Shown piece after piece: positions 17,203 through 25,844 of a stretch of 64,000 nucleotides of DNA. Location of the stretch: the NCBI GenBank assembly GCA_905480335.1, contig CAJQPY010000022.1, positions 35,536-99,535 on the forward strand, written 5' to 3'. The notes beneath the pieces were generated by a model that searched no databases, was not told the DNA's origin, and saw only the letters and a list, made by a program, of their open reading frames with translations. Every line of letters starts with the position of its first letter. The first letter of the stretch is position 1. The position numbers and the translations under genes were made by a program. Origin of the DNA: an uncultured Ilumatobacter sp. Lineage in GTDB: Bacteria; Actinomycetota; Acidimicrobiia; Acidimicrobiales; Ilumatobacteraceae.

Positions 17203-17519
17203 TCGGTCGGATTCACACCCGGTCTGATTTTCAGCGGCTGCGCCGCGACGGTCGGCGGGTGCGAATCGAACCCTTCTGGTGCTCTTATCTTTCGGACCCG
17301 ACGGCGAACACCGCGCAGGTGGCATTCGCGATCAACCGAGCCGTAGGCAACGCGGTCGTACGCAACCGCCTTCGGCGTCGTTTGCGCGCCGTGTTAACCG
17401 AATTGAATTTGCCTGGCGGGCTGTACCTAATCGGATGCACGCCTACTGCAAGCGAACTGACGTTCGATCAAATGCGTGTCCTGCTGGAGGAATTGTCGAT
17501 GAGGACCACCAAATCATGA
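17199..17519 (+). CDS. rnpA: Ribonuclease P protein component
   Basis: 106 residues starting at TTG within the rpmH stop. The central helix carries the RNR-like signature [13 protein letters not shown], typical of RnpA. The protein binds RNase P RNA and helps it remove 5' leaders from pre-tRNAs. Its stop overlaps the ATG of yidD, so rpmH, rnpA and yidD form one coupled set. Confidence 0.94.
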   Translation: MIGRIHTRSDFQRLRRDGRRVRIEPFWCSYLSDPTANTAQVAFAINRAVGNAVVRNRLRRRLRAVLTELNLPGGLYLIGCTPTASELTFDQMRVLLEELSMRTTKS

Positions 17520-17833
17520 ACCCGCCGCGATTAAGAAACCGGTCGGAACGTTGGGCTCTTGATTCCATCAACTGGTACCAACGCCTTGTTGAAGGCCGAC
17601 CATCACCGTGCCGTTTCTTCCCGTCCTGCTCGTCGTATGCGGCCGAGGCCTTCCAAGTCCATGGGACCCGACGGGCAATGTGGCTGACGATCCGGCGCCT
17701 ACTGCGTTGCCGTCCGTTTGGTCCATCCGGGTTCGATCCTGTTCCTGAACCTGCCGACGATCGGCAGAGGGTCGCTAGGCGACCCCACTCATGTGCACTA
17801 TCCGTGCCCGCCGACTCCACTGCTCTTCAATGA
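17516..17833 (+). CDS. yidD: Membrane protein insertion efficiency factor YidD
   Basis: 105 residues with the YidD core W-Y-Q-R-L, R-P-S-P-C-R-F-F-P-S-C-S-S-Y-A-A-E-A and R-L-L-R-C-R-P-F-G-x-x-G-x-D-P-V-P. The frame remains open upstream, but the ATG at 17516 overlaps the rnpA stop and gives the usual length. YidD is a small membrane-associated helper of YidC-dependent insertion. The next gene is yidC, 18 nt downstream. The last ~25 residues are a non-conserved tail. Confidence 0.92.
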   Translation: MNPPRLRNRSERWALDSINWYQRLVEGRPSPCRFFPSCSSYAAEAFQVHGTRRAMWLTIRRLLRCRPFGPSGFDPVPEPADDRQRVARRPHSCALSVPADSTALQ

Positions 17834-17851
17834 TCTGCAAGGACTGCTGAC

Positions 17852-19027
17852 ATGTTCGAGATTCCCGCCGCAATTCTGTCGTGGTTCTACGACCTAACGA
17901 ACAGCTACATGATCGCGATCGCCCTGATGTCTGTCGTAATCATGGCGATCACGACACCTTTGACCCTCAAGAGCACCAAGGGCATGCTCGAAATGCAGAA
18001 GATTTCCCCGGAAATGCGGCGTCTGCAAAATGAGCATCGTAACGACAAGCAAAAACTCAATGAAGAGATGATGAAGCTCTACCAAGAGCACAAGGTGAAC
18101 CCGATGTCATCGTGTTTGCCGATTATTGCGCAGATGCCGGTCTTCATCGTGATGTTCCGCGTGTTACGCGGTTTGACTTACGCACCTCGCGGTAATGCCG
18201 AGCCGATTGCGGATACCGTCTTCGAGGTCGTTGGGAACAGTGGAAACGTCGACGGCTTTATCCCCCGGTATCTGTCGGTCGATTCAGGGCTATTTGAGTC
18301 GTTGTATGGCAAACTTGAGATGCTGGAACTCGGTCTCGACCTCAGCTTGTCGCCGTTTGAAGCAATCCAAGATAATCCGTTGACCGGAATTATCTATGCC
18401 TTACTGGTTGTCGCCCTCGGTGGCCTTTACTTCGGCCAGCAGCGAATGGTCGCCGCTCGTGCGTCGATCAGCCCAACTATGTCACCGACGCAACAGAAGT
18501 TGATGCAGTACCTGCCGGTCGTATTCGCCGTCTTTCAAATCTTCTTCTTGACGGCGCTCGTCATCTATTACATTTTTCAGACCCTTCTTCGCATCCTGCA
18601 GCAGTACTACATCACTAAGAAGTTCTACGGTCATGATGAATCGCTCGGTCGTCAGGCACAGCGGGCGGGTGAAAAGGCCCGCGAGCAGTCGAAGGAAAAT
18701 GGTGAACCACAGGGACTTTTCGGGCAGGCCAAGCGCGATTTAATGGCTGGGAAGGGCGATGCGAAGAGCGTCGACTCCAGCTCATCAAAGAAGAACACCG
18801 GAAGTTCCGGAGCGAACAAGAAATCGAATGCCCGTCCGACAGGCGAAAGCAAACGAGTCACCCCACCAAAATCAAGTCCGAACGCCCAGGCCAAGAATGC
18901 GAACGGCGGTGAGTCAACCGGTAAGGGCCGGCCGACACCGAGCCGCAAGCAAGCACAAGCAGCTAAGAGTCGCCCACCCAAGTCTAGTAAAGGACAGACA
19001 GGCAAGTCGGGGAAGAAAAAGCGCTGA
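17852..19027 (+). CDS. yidC: Membrane protein insertase YidC/Oxa1
   Basis: 391 residues. A first transmembrane helix is followed by the cytoplasmic hairpin (L-K-S-T-K-G-M-L-E-M-Q-K-I-S-P-E-M) and the conserved P-M-S-S-C-L-P-I-I-A-Q-M-P-V-F segment; further helices lie near 180-200 and 220-245. The last ~130 residues are a hydrophilic Lys/Ser-rich tail ending in G-K-K-K-R, which may bind ribosomes. There is no large N-terminal periplasmic domain, as in other Gram-positives. It inserts membrane proteins with or without SecYEG. Confidence 0.95.
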   Translation: MFEIPAAILSWFYDLTNSYMIAIALMSVVIMAITTPLTLKSTKGMLEMQKISPEMRRLQNEHRNDKQKLNEEMMKLYQEHKVNPMSSCLPIIAQMPVFIVMFRVLRGLTYAPRGNAEPIADTVFEVVGNSGNVDGFIPRYLSVDSGLFESLYGKLEMLELGLDLSLSPFEAIQDNPLTGIIYALLVVALGGLYFGQQRMVAARASISPTMSPTQQKLMQYLPVVFAVFQIFFLTALVIYYIFQTLLRILQQYYITKKFYGHDESLGRQAQRAGEKAREQSKENGEPQGLFGQAKRDLMAGKGDAKSVDSSSSKKNTGSSGANKKSNARPTGESKRVTPPKSSPNAQAKNANGGESTGKGRPTPSRKQAQAAKSRPPKSSKGQTGKSGKKKR

Positions 19028-19087
19028 CACTGCGTCGGCGCGAATCATGGACGAGACATAGTCTCGAGAGAAAGAGGAAGACACATT

Positions 19088-20002
19088 ATGGAGTGGGTCG
19101 AAACAACAGCGAAGACGGTTGAAGCGGCGAAAGATGCCGCACTTGATCGCCTCGGTGTCGCTGCAGACGAAGCAGAATTTGAGGTACTCGAAGAGCCACG
19201 CCCTGGATTGTTTGGGCGAACACGCGGGGAAGCGCGGGTGCGCGCCCGGGTGCAGCCGACACAAGTCCGCCCGAAGCACGAGCGACGTAGGCGTGGTGCG
19301 AAGGACAAAGATAAGGCGAAGTCCGGCAATCAGAAGCGCACCGTGGCATCGACGCCGGGATCCTCGTCGGACTCACGTGGCGACGCCGCTGGCGACAATG
19401 GAAGTGTTGCGGCATCTTCACGCGGCAGTACCCCAGTATCAAAGGGCAACGGACGTAGCCCGTCGACGAAACGTGACCAGACACGAACAAGTAACAAGAA
19501 CCAGGAGAAGACCATGAGCAACAACGAGCGAGAGCCATCCCCTGTCGCACCCCAGGAGGTTGGCGATGCAGCAGTTGCCTTCATGGACGGTTTAGCCAAG
19601 GCGTTCGGGGAGTCTGTAAGCAGTGAACTACTCGTGGACGGGATCGAACTCGATGTGAGCGTGAATGGCGAGGGCCTCGGACTACTTGTGGGACCAGGCG
19701 GCCGGACACTTAATGCCATCCAGGACCTCGCCCGAGTCTCAGCTCAACGTCGGCTCGGCGATCATGATACAAGACTGCGGATTGACGTGGCGGGCTACCG
19801 ATTGCGGCGAAACGAAGCACTCGCCAAATTTGCTGCCGATGTGGCCGGGTCAGTACGTGAATCGGGATCAGCCCGTGCGCTTGAGCCGATGACCTCTGCC
19901 GACCGCAAGGTCATCCATGACGCGCTGAATGAGGAGGATGGTGTGTCGAGTCGTTCCGAAGGTGATGATCCGAATCGTCGAATCGTGGTTGTTCCCGATT
20001 GA
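19088..20002 (+). CDS. jag: Jag/KhpB RNA-binding protein (Jag-N, KH, R3H)
   Basis: 304 residues. Residues 1-50 are the Jag N-terminal domain (M-E-W-V-E-T-T-A-K-T-V-E-A-A-K and F-E-V-L-E-E-P-R-P-G-L-F-G). A long charged linker follows (about 60-150). A KH domain with G-L-L-V-G-P-G-G-R-T-L-N-A-I-Q-D-L lies near 195-235 and the R3H domain with R-x-x-A-L-A-K-F-A and P-M-T-S-A-D-R-K-V-I-H near 238-300. It binds RNA and affects cell elongation in other Gram-positives. It follows yidC, as usual. Confidence 0.93.
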   Translation: MEWVETTAKTVEAAKDAALDRLGVAADEAEFEVLEEPRPGLFGRTRGEARVRARVQPTQVRPKHERRRRGAKDKDKAKSGNQKRTVASTPGSSSDSRGDAAGDNGSVAASSRGSTPVSKGNGRSPSTKRDQTRTSNKNQEKTMSNNEREPSPVAPQEVGDAAVAFMDGLAKAFGESVSSELLVDGIELDVSVNGEGLGLLVGPGGRTLNAIQDLARVSAQRRLGDHDTRLRIDVAGYRLRRNEALAKFAADVAGSVRESGSARALEPMTSADRKVIHDALNEEDGVSSRSEGDDPNRRIVVVPD

Positions 20003-20040
20003 TTACGCCTTGATCAGGACGCTAAATCCCAGGTAGACCA

Positions 20041-20072
20041 ACGAAGCCCGGCCTTGCATAGCCGGGCTTCGT
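20041..20072 (+). terminator. Perfect 12-bp hairpin between jag and rsmG
   Basis: ACGAAGCCCGGC (20041-20052) and GCCGGGCTTCGT (20061-20072) are perfect inverted arms around an 8-nt loop. There is no U-tract after it on either strand, as is common for actinobacterial hairpins. It lies 39 nt after the jag stop and before the rsmG start, so it is a likely terminator or processing signal. Confidence 0.7.
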
Positions 20073-20121
20073 CGCGCTTAGGGTCATGTTGATCACGCGC
20101 ACTACGTGGCACACTGCGACT

Positions 20122-20676
20122 ATGACGCAGCCACCGATGGCCGAGGCCGTGCATGATGCTCTCACCGATAGCCAACACCTTGGCTTTCTCGGTGAGCGTC
20201 CAATCGACGAGGTCATCGAACATGCCCGTAGCTTCGTCGCCGCCCTCGAGGGTATCAACGGCACTGTGATCGATCTGGGCGCGGGGGGTGGTGTCCCTGG
20301 ACTTGTCATTGCTCATGATCGCCCAGATTTACATTTAGTTATGATCGACCGTCGAGTGAAGCGAACCGATTTCTTGCGGCGGGTGGTGACGCGTCTTGGT
20401 TGGTCAGAGCACGTGGACGTGGTCACCGGTGATGTCACTGGTGTGGCTACGAGATCCCCGGGGTTAATGGACGCTGCCGTAGCGCGGGGCTTCGGGCCAC
20501 CTGACGTGACACTGTCGCTTGCATCGCAACTTGTGCGACCAGGTGGCCGGATCGTGATTAGTGAGCCACCATCAGGCAATCGTTGGGCTGCTGATTTGAT
20601 CGCCGATTTGGAGGTTTATCGAATTGAGGAGGCCGTGTCGCAGGTTGCAGTATTTGAGCGAGATAGTTTCACGTGA
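20122..20676 (+). CDS. rsmG: 16S rRNA (guanine-527-N7)-methyltransferase RsmG
   Basis: About 184 residues with the SAM motif I-D-L-G-A-G-G-G-V-P-G-L and the downstream D-x-x-x-K-R-T-D-F-L-R-R stretch of RsmG (GidB). The frame opens at 20086, but the ATG at 20122 fits the family better. It methylates G527 of 16S rRNA. The last codons and the stop TGA fall inside a parS site (20665-20680), so the 3' end of the gene doubles as a partition site. Confidence 0.93.
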   Translation: MTQPPMAEAVHDALTDSQHLGFLGERPIDEVIEHARSFVAALEGINGTVIDLGAGGGVPGLVIAHDRPDLHLVMIDRRVKRTDFLRRVVTRLGWSEHVDVVTGDVTGVATRSPGLMDAAVARGFGPPDVTLSLASQLVRPGGRIVISEPPSGNRWAADLIADLEVYRIEEAVSQVAVFERDSFT

Positions 20677-20680
20677 AACA
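20665..20680. promoter_or_regulatory. parS: parS centromere site 1
   Basis: AGTTTCACGTGAAACA, one base from the bacterial consensus TGTTTCACGTGAAACA. It overlaps the stop codon of rsmG and is 43 bp from the second site. ParB binds and spreads from such sites and parB lies 1 kb downstream. Confidence 0.93.
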
Positions 20681-20722
20681 TCTGAATGCTGTCTGACTCG
20701 ATCGATCAGTGTGACCTCCGTT

Positions 20723-20738
20723 TGTTTCACGTGAAACA
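20723..20738. promoter_or_regulatory. parS: parS centromere site 2
   Basis: TGTTTCACGTGAAACA, a perfect match to the consensus palindrome, located in the rsmG-parA intergenic region about 80 bp before the parA start, so ParB binding may also affect parA transcription. Confidence 0.96.
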
Positions 20739-20816
20739 TGGGGAGGGTCCTTGTAATGGGGGTTTGGATCAGGCACAGTACCCTTGCCGACCCTAGCCTC
20801 TGTGAATGGAGCCGCC

Positions 20817-21665
20817 GTGTCCTCTGACGACACCGTACCCCTTGGTGCCATCTCTGGCGCCGAGACCGAGTCACCACCCGACTCAGTGACCAAGCACCCG
20901 TTACCTCGAATTATCGCGATCGCCAATCAGAAGGGCGGTGTCGGGAAGACCACCACCACAGTGAACATGGGGGCTGCACTCGCCGACATGGGCTTACGCA
21001 CTTTACTCATTGACCTTGATCCGCAGGGTAACGCGTCCACTGGGCTTGGCATCGAGAACCGCGGCCTCGAGCGTTCGATGTATCACGTGATGTTGCACGA
21101 CGAGCCCCTCGAGAATGTCGTGGAGCCGACCGATGTTAAGAATTTGTTCGTTGCCCCAGCGTCATTGGATCTCGCTGGCGCAGAAATAGAGCTCGTTCCG
21201 GCGTTCAGCCGTGAGCAGCGTCTCAAGCGCGCGATTGAAGGTGTTTTGGACGATTATGACTACGTGTTTATCGACTGCCCGCCCTCACTTGGCCTTCTTA
21301 CTGTGAATGGACTCTCAGCGGCACGGGAAGTTCTGGTGCCAATTCAATGTGAGTACTATGCACTCGAGGGCTTGGGACAACTGCTGCGAAATGTCGATCT
21401 CGTCAAACGAAATCTAAATCCCGAACTTGATCTGAGCACCATTTTGTGTGTGATGTACGACGCTCGAACCAAGTTGTCTGGTCAAGTGGTGTCTGAGGTT
21501 CGCGAACACTTCGGTGAGAAGGTGTTGCGCTCAGTGATTCCCCGAACCGTTCGTCTGAGTGAGGCACCATCGTTCGGACAACCGATTACCACATTTGATC
21601 CGACGTCGCGAGGCGCGCTGGCGTATCGCGACGCAGCCAAGGAGGTACACGATGGCGCGGCGTAG
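20817..21665 (+). CDS. parA: Chromosome partitioning ATPase ParA (Soj)
   Basis: About 282 residues, with the deviant Walker A K-G-G-V-G-K-T-T-T-T, the A' motif L-L-I-D-L-D-P-Q-G-N and Walker B V-F-I-D-C-P-P-S-L. The frame also allows a TTG at 20784, but the GTG at 20817 has a GGAG 7 nt upstream. The first ~30 residues are a poorly conserved acidic leader. ParA forms ATP-dependent dimers on the nucleoid and segregates ParB-parS complexes. Its end overlaps parB by 14 nt. Confidence 0.95.
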   Translation: MSSDDTVPLGAISGAETESPPDSVTKHPLPRIIAIANQKGGVGKTTTTVNMGAALADMGLRTLLIDLDPQGNASTGLGIENRGLERSMYHVMLHDEPLENVVEPTDVKNLFVAPASLDLAGAEIELVPAFSREQRLKRAIEGVLDDYDYVFIDCPPSLGLLTVNGLSAAREVLVPIQCEYYALEGLGQLLRNVDLVKRNLNPELDLSTILCVMYDARTKLSGQVVSEVREHFGEKVLRSVIPRTVRLSEAPSFGQPITTFDPTSRGALAYRDAAKEVHDGAA

Positions 21666-22569
21666 CGGACTAGGAAAGGGATTGAGTTCACTCATACCGA
21701 TGGAAGGCGGCCCAGGTGGCGAGACTGGGACGTTGGTGGAGATTCCGACGGCATCGGTCTCCCCGAATCCAAACCAGCCACGGCACCACTTCGATGAGGA
21801 AACATTGGTTGAGTTAGCAGCATCGATTGCGGAGATGGGAGTGTTGCAGCCGATTTTAGTCAGGCTGCTTGACGATGATGACGACCAATATGAATTGATC
21901 GCTGGCGAACGTCGTTGGCGTGCTACCCAGCGCGCTGGTTTGGCCACGATCCCGGCCATTGTGCGAACGACTAGCGACTTAAGCTCAGTTGAACAAGCCC
22001 TCGTCGAAAATCTCCACCGCCAGGATCTCACAGCACTAGAAGAGGCGGCCGCGTTTCAACAACTTCTCGAAGACTTCGGACTGACGCATGATGAGCTAGC
22101 GGGCCGAGTCGGCAAAAGCCGCTCGGCGATCACCAACTCGATCCGACTGCTTGGGCTGCCGCCAGCAGTCCAGGTCCTTCTCGCCGACGGGCAGCTTAGT
22201 GCTGGTCATGCACGGGCGCTCCTAGGCACACCAGATCGCACCCGGCAGGAAACACTCGCGGCGACTGCAGTCGCCGAGGGCTGGTCGGTGCGGATGGTTG
22301 AGCAAGCCGTCCGGAGTGGCGACGAGTCCGACGATGTTCAGCCGGACTCGATCGTAGAAGATCAACAGCCTGTCACAACTATTGATGGAGCCGGGCTGAC
22401 GCCGGCGACTAAATTGCGTCCGCCCGGCTTGTTGGAACTCGAGGAACTGCTCGCCGAGCATCTCGACACACGAGTTAACGTGCAACTCGGAGCAAAGAGG
22501 GGCAAGGTTACGATTGATTTTGCCGATCTTGAAGATCTCGAGCGGATCTATCGGCAAATGACGACGTAG
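21652..22569 (+). CDS. parB: Chromosome partitioning protein ParB (Spo0J), CTPase
   Basis: 305 residues from ATG 21652, with AAGGAGG ending 6 nt before it. The N-terminus R-S-G-L-G-K-G-L-S-S-L-I-P binds ParA, the CTP-binding motif is G-E-R-R-W-R-A, and the HTH includes V-G-K-S-R-S-A-I-T-N-S-I-R-L-L. A C-terminal dimerisation domain follows a short acidic linker. ParB loads at parS and spreads as a CTP-gated clamp. Two parS sites lie upstream of parA. Confidence 0.96.
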   Translation: MARRSGLGKGLSSLIPMEGGPGGETGTLVEIPTASVSPNPNQPRHHFDEETLVELAASIAEMGVLQPILVRLLDDDDDQYELIAGERRWRATQRAGLATIPAIVRTTSDLSSVEQALVENLHRQDLTALEEAAAFQQLLEDFGLTHDELAGRVGKSRSAITNSIRLLGLPPAVQVLLADGQLSAGHARALLGTPDRTRQETLAATAVAEGWSVRMVEQAVRSGDESDDVQPDSIVEDQQPVTTIDGAGLTPATKLRPPGLLELEELLAEHLDTRVNVQLGAKRGKVTIDFADLEDLERIYRQMTT

Positions 22570-22756
22570 CCGACTCTCGACCCGCGCATGAGAGACTGTC
22601 CTACGCCACCGTGACCTCGCGCGTGAGCTTGAGATGTACGGCTGTACACTTAGGGCTTCCCGCGCGGATGGTGAGCGAAGACCATGGATATTGTCACGTC
22701 AAGTGAGCATCTCATCAAGATCACGTTGAAGGAAACACACATCCTGGGTATAAACA

Positions 22757-22765
22757 TGTGGATAA
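22757..22765 (-). promoter_or_regulatory. Perfect consensus DnaA box between parB and cwlM
   Basis: TGTGGATAA on the plus strand equals TTATCCACA on the minus strand, the classical DnaA box. It stands in the 229-bp gap between the convergent parB and cwlM-like genes, 6 kb from dnaA. A single box may be chance or a titration site. Confidence 0.4.
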
Positions 22766-22798
22766 GTATTCTTCGATTCTACGGTCAGCAGGAGTCGA

Positions 22799-23776
22799 CT
22801 AATTATCCGGCTGATCAGGGCTGAGGAGCGGGTTTTCGCTCCATGCCGAAACTGCCCGGGCGATCGCTTCAGTCAGGAGGTTCGTCCGGTCGACCACCCT
22901 GCGGACAGGTCCAACCGAACAGAGCACCGCCGGCATACGCGTCTCGCGGAGCACGGGGAGTCGCATACCGTTGAGATCGGGTCGAGTGTCGAGTACGCCG
23001 TCGAGTTCGTCGACAATTCGAACAGCGAGCGAGCGACCCCCAATTGACTCGAATGATGGCACGGCGAAATACGACACAACTGAGAATTGGTCAGTTCGAG
23101 CACCAAACCCAATGTATGCGTCAGCTCCGAAGCGGTTTGCAGCGGCGGCTTGCGCTTGTGCTTCGTATTCGTCGGTCGACATCACCGTAGCGCCATGTTC
23201 ACGAAGTGCGTGTGACAAGGAGCGCGCAATTGAGCTGAGCCCACCGAACTGGCCGACGACGATGCGCAGTCCGCTGACAGCCGCCGGAGCGCGTACTGAC
23301 TCTGCCTCGCGAATGGATGCCACACCGGGTCCCGAGCCACTTTGTCGGCTGACGAGGCGCAGCGTACGAACGGTCTGAGTGCCACAGACGCCGTCGGCGG
23401 TGAGCCCCGAGTTCCGTTGGAAGTCAAATAATGCACGACCGGCGGCCGGACCGAAGATTCCATCAGGCCGACCGCAGTCGAATCCAAGGTGGTTGAGGCT
23501 TCGTTGGAGGTCGGCAACATCATCACCGCGTAACATCGGTGCACTGAGCATCAACAACCGGTCACCAAGAGCCCAGCCCGCTTCGATTAAAGCGAGCCAG
23601 GTCTGTTCATCACAGCTTCCGCTGGTGTGGAGACCACGTTGCGATTGGAAGGCTGAAATCGTGGATTCGGTAATTACGCAGAAGAAGCCCGGCTCGGCGC
23701 CGTCTGGCTCGAAGCCGGCGGCACCAAGTCGGCGCTGAAGATCTCGGACCGCTTCGCCGTGGTGGCCGCGGTTCAG
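22799..23776 (-). CDS. cwlM: CwlM-like protein: two peptidoglycan-binding domains and a degenerate amidase domain
   Basis: The frame is open without a stop from just inside trxA. There is no ATG, GTG or TTG before codon 73, yet codons 1-70 encode a clear first peptidoglycan-binding domain (E-A-V-R-D-L-Q-R-R-L). A CTG at 23776 overlaps the trxA stop by 4 nt (CTGA) and is the best start, giving 325 residues. A second domain (D-D-V-A-D-L-Q-R-S-L-N-H-L-G-F) is followed by an amidase_3-like fold in which the I-D-P-G-H-G-G zinc motif and the S-x-H zinc histidine are missing. M. tuberculosis CwlM, at the same locus, is likewise a non-catalytic regulator of MurA. Confidence 0.8.
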   Translation of the reverse strand: MNRGHHGEAVRDLQRRLGAAGFEPDGAEPGFFCVITESTISAFQSQRGLHTSGSCDEQTWLALIEAGWALGDRLLMLSAPMLRGDDVADLQRSLNHLGFDCGRPDGIFGPAAGRALFDFQRNSGLTADGVCGTQTVRTLRLVSRQSGSGPGVASIREAESVRAPAAVSGLRIVVGQFGGLSSIARSLSHALREHGATVMSTDEYEAQAQAAAANRFGADAYIGFGARTDQFSVVSYFAVPSFESIGGRSLAVRIVDELDGVLDTRPDLNGMRLPVLRETRMPAVLCSVGPVRRVVDRTNLLTEAIARAVSAWSENPLLSPDQPDN

Positions 23777-24108
23777 TGGGAAGTGGCCAGGAATCCGTCG
23801 ATCTCCTCGAGGAGGGCGCCCTTGCTTTTGGCGCCGGTGATGCGCCCTACAACCTCGCCCTTGTCGAAGACCAGGAGTGTCGGGATGGACATAACGTTGA
23901 ATTTCATCGCTATGTCGGGATTGTCGTCGACGTTGAGTTTGGTGACGGACAACTCGCTGCGTTCGCCGGCAATTTCGGTGAGGATTGGCGCGATCTTCTT
24001 ACACGGCCCACACCATTCGGCCCAGAAGTCGACGACGACGGGCTTGTCGGCCCCGCTGACGGTCTCGTCGAAGGTTGACGTTGATAGGTCGGTGATTTCG
24101 TGTGCCAT
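23773..24108 (-). CDS. trxA: Thioredoxin
   Basis: 111 residues from ATG 24108, preceded by AAAGGA. It has the active site W-A-E-W-C-G-P-C-K-K and the cis-proline segment S-I-P-T-L-L-V-F. It is reduced by TrxB and serves as a general disulfide reductant. The frame is open 19 codons further upstream but those do not resemble thioredoxin. It lies between trxB and the cwlM-like gene, and its stop overlaps the latter's proposed CTG start. Confidence 0.96.
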   Translation of the reverse strand: MAHEITDLSTSTFDETVSGADKPVVVDFWAEWCGPCKKIAPILTEIAGERSELSVTKLNVDDNPDIAMKFNVMSIPTLLVFDKGEVVGRITGAKSKGALLEEIDGFLATSH

Positions 24109-24332
24109 GTTGTTGGTCCTTTCGAGAAATTCGAATGGAGACAACCATCGGTTGCCGGCCGCCATTCCCAGAGCGAGAGCGTAGTCCTTGAGCCGACCGC
24201 ATGCGGCTTCGGTTGTCGGCGCTACCGTGATCGTCGGGTTGCTAAGTCACAGTTTGTGTCGACCTGGGATGGGATGCACCGCAGGCACTGAAGCATCGGT
24301 GAGCGCCTGGAGCGGCCTGGAGCGTCGGTGGA

Positions 24333-25310
24333 TCAGGAAATGTCCTCGAGCCAGCGCTCGGCGTCAATTGCGGCCATGCATCCGCTGCCGGCAGCGGTGA
24401 TTGCCTGGCGGTACACCGAGTCCTTGACGTCGCCGCAGGCGAAGATGCCAGGGATATTGGTGTAAGTCGAGTCCGGTCGTGTGATCAGATATCCAGTGTC
24501 GTCGTCCATGTCGAGAACACCGCGAAACAAATCCGTATTTGGCTTGTGGCCGATCGCGATAAACAAGCCGGTTATGTCGAGCACGCCCGTCTCGCTGGTG
24601 ACGTTATTGACGATGTCGACACTTTCGACTTTGTCGGTACCGTTGACTGCGGTCACTGACGTGTTCCAGAGGAACTCAATCTTAGGATTCGCTACTGCGC
24701 GGTCCTTCATGATCGCCGAGGCACGCAGCTGGTCACGGCGTACGATGAGGGTGACCTTGTCGGCGAACTTTGTGAGGAAATTCGCCTCCTCGATAGCCGA
24801 GTCGCCGCCCCCGACAACTGCGATCTCGTGGCCACGGAAGAAAAATCCGTCGCAGGTGGCACATGTCGACAGACCGTGTCCGATCAGGCGTTGCTCTGCT
24901 TCAAGGCCGAGCATCAGCGATTGGGCCCCCGTCGAGACAATCACTGAGTTGGCCCGGTAGACGGCGTCTCGGGTTGAAATCGTAAAGGGACGTTGACTGA
25001 AATCGATCGACGTCGCCTTGTCGGTAACGATCGTCGCCCCGAAGCGCTCTGCCTGATCGCGCATGTTAGCCATTAACTCCGGCCCCATAATTCCGTCGGG
25101 GAAGCCAGGAAAGTTTTCGACGTCGGTGGTCAACATCAACTGGCCACCAGGTTGATCAGATGTAGACGATGGTTCACCTTCAATCATCAGTGGCGAAAGA
25201 TTTGCGCGAGCGGTGTAGATCGCTGCGGTCAAGCCAGCGGGACCCGAGCCGACGATCACTACGTCATGGACGATGTTGGCGGTGGGGGTAACAGTCATGG
25301 TGTCGGTCAT
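24333..25310 (-). CDS. trxB: Thioredoxin-disulfide reductase
   Basis: 325 residues with the FAD motif V-I-V-G-S-G-P-A-G-L-T-A, redox motif C-A-T-C-D-G, NADPH motif V-V-G-G-G-D-S-A-I-E-E-A and the C-terminal FAD segment G-I-F-A-C-G-D-V. It passes electrons from NADPH to thioredoxin. Upstream of trxA by 224 bp on the same strand; the gap has a short direct repeat (CCTGGAGCG twice near 24308-24325) but no clear gene. Confidence 0.96.
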   Translation of the reverse strand: MTDTMTVTPTANIVHDVVIVGSGPAGLTAAIYTARANLSPLMIEGEPSSTSDQPGGQLMLTTDVENFPGFPDGIMGPELMANMRDQAERFGATIVTDKATSIDFSQRPFTISTRDAVYRANSVIVSTGAQSLMLGLEAEQRLIGHGLSTCATCDGFFFRGHEIAVVGGGDSAIEEANFLTKFADKVTLIVRRDQLRASAIMKDRAVANPKIEFLWNTSVTAVNGTDKVESVDIVNNVTSETGVLDITGLFIAIGHKPNTDLFRGVLDMDDDTGYLITRPDSTYTNIPGIFACGDVKDSVYRQAITAAGSGCMAAIDAERWLEDIS

Positions 25311-25435
25311 GTTGCGCTTCCGGAAAGTCGGAGTTTGTTACGAAAGTAATTCCGTCAATGCAGGTCCGGCGGGTTACTCCGTCGAGCGGAATGTCGCCGT
25401 GGAACCGATCATCACCGGCCATGCACTGCGTCGGA

Positions 25436-25765
25436 TCAGTTGGCGTCGGCGGCGTTGTTGCGCTTCTTGAAGAGCACAGCTCCGACGATGCAGAGAATGC
25501 CGCCGATGATGAAGTAGCTGATATAGACGGCGCGCCCCTGGTTCGTGAAGGGTTCGATCGCGGCTTGCAGACCCCGAGTGAGGCCGATCCATAACAGCAC
25601 TAGAGCGAAGACACCGAGGAAGATCGCAAGCAAGCCGAAAACAAGCCCCCTAGCGGCCATGACGGCCGGCTTGGTGGTCTTGGACTTAACGTTGTCGACC
25701 AGGCGAACGACCTGGTCGGTGGTGTTTGCAGCCCAGTCGGGATCAGTCAGCGGATTTCCGGCCAT
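25436..25765 (-). CDS. Small membrane protein, holin-superfamily-like (unknown)
   Basis: 109 residues from ATG 25765 (M-A-G-N-P-L-T-D-P-D-W). Two transmembrane helices (about 41-66 and 78-100) are followed by a short basic tail K-K-R-N-N. It lies between the anti-sigma gene and trxB on the same strand. The layout resembles short actinobacterial Phage_holin_3-like membrane proteins but I do not recognise a specific family. Function unknown. Confidence 0.65.
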   Translation of the reverse strand: MAGNPLTDPDWAANTTDQVVRLVDNVKSKTTKPAVMAARGLVFGLLAIFLGVFALVLLWIGLTRGLQAAIEPFTNQGRAVYISYFIIGGILCIVGAVLFKKRNNAADAN

Positions 25766-25844
25766 GGCGCGCGATGCTAGCCGCGGACCTGATGCTGGCC
25801 ACCATGTCAATGCTCATGAGGCCCGAGAACGGACCTAAGTCGTG

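Noticed and set aside
22684..22824. 46-residue frame after parB
   Set aside because: Overlaps the end of the convergent cwlM-like gene, has no recognisable family and lies where only a DnaA box stands out.
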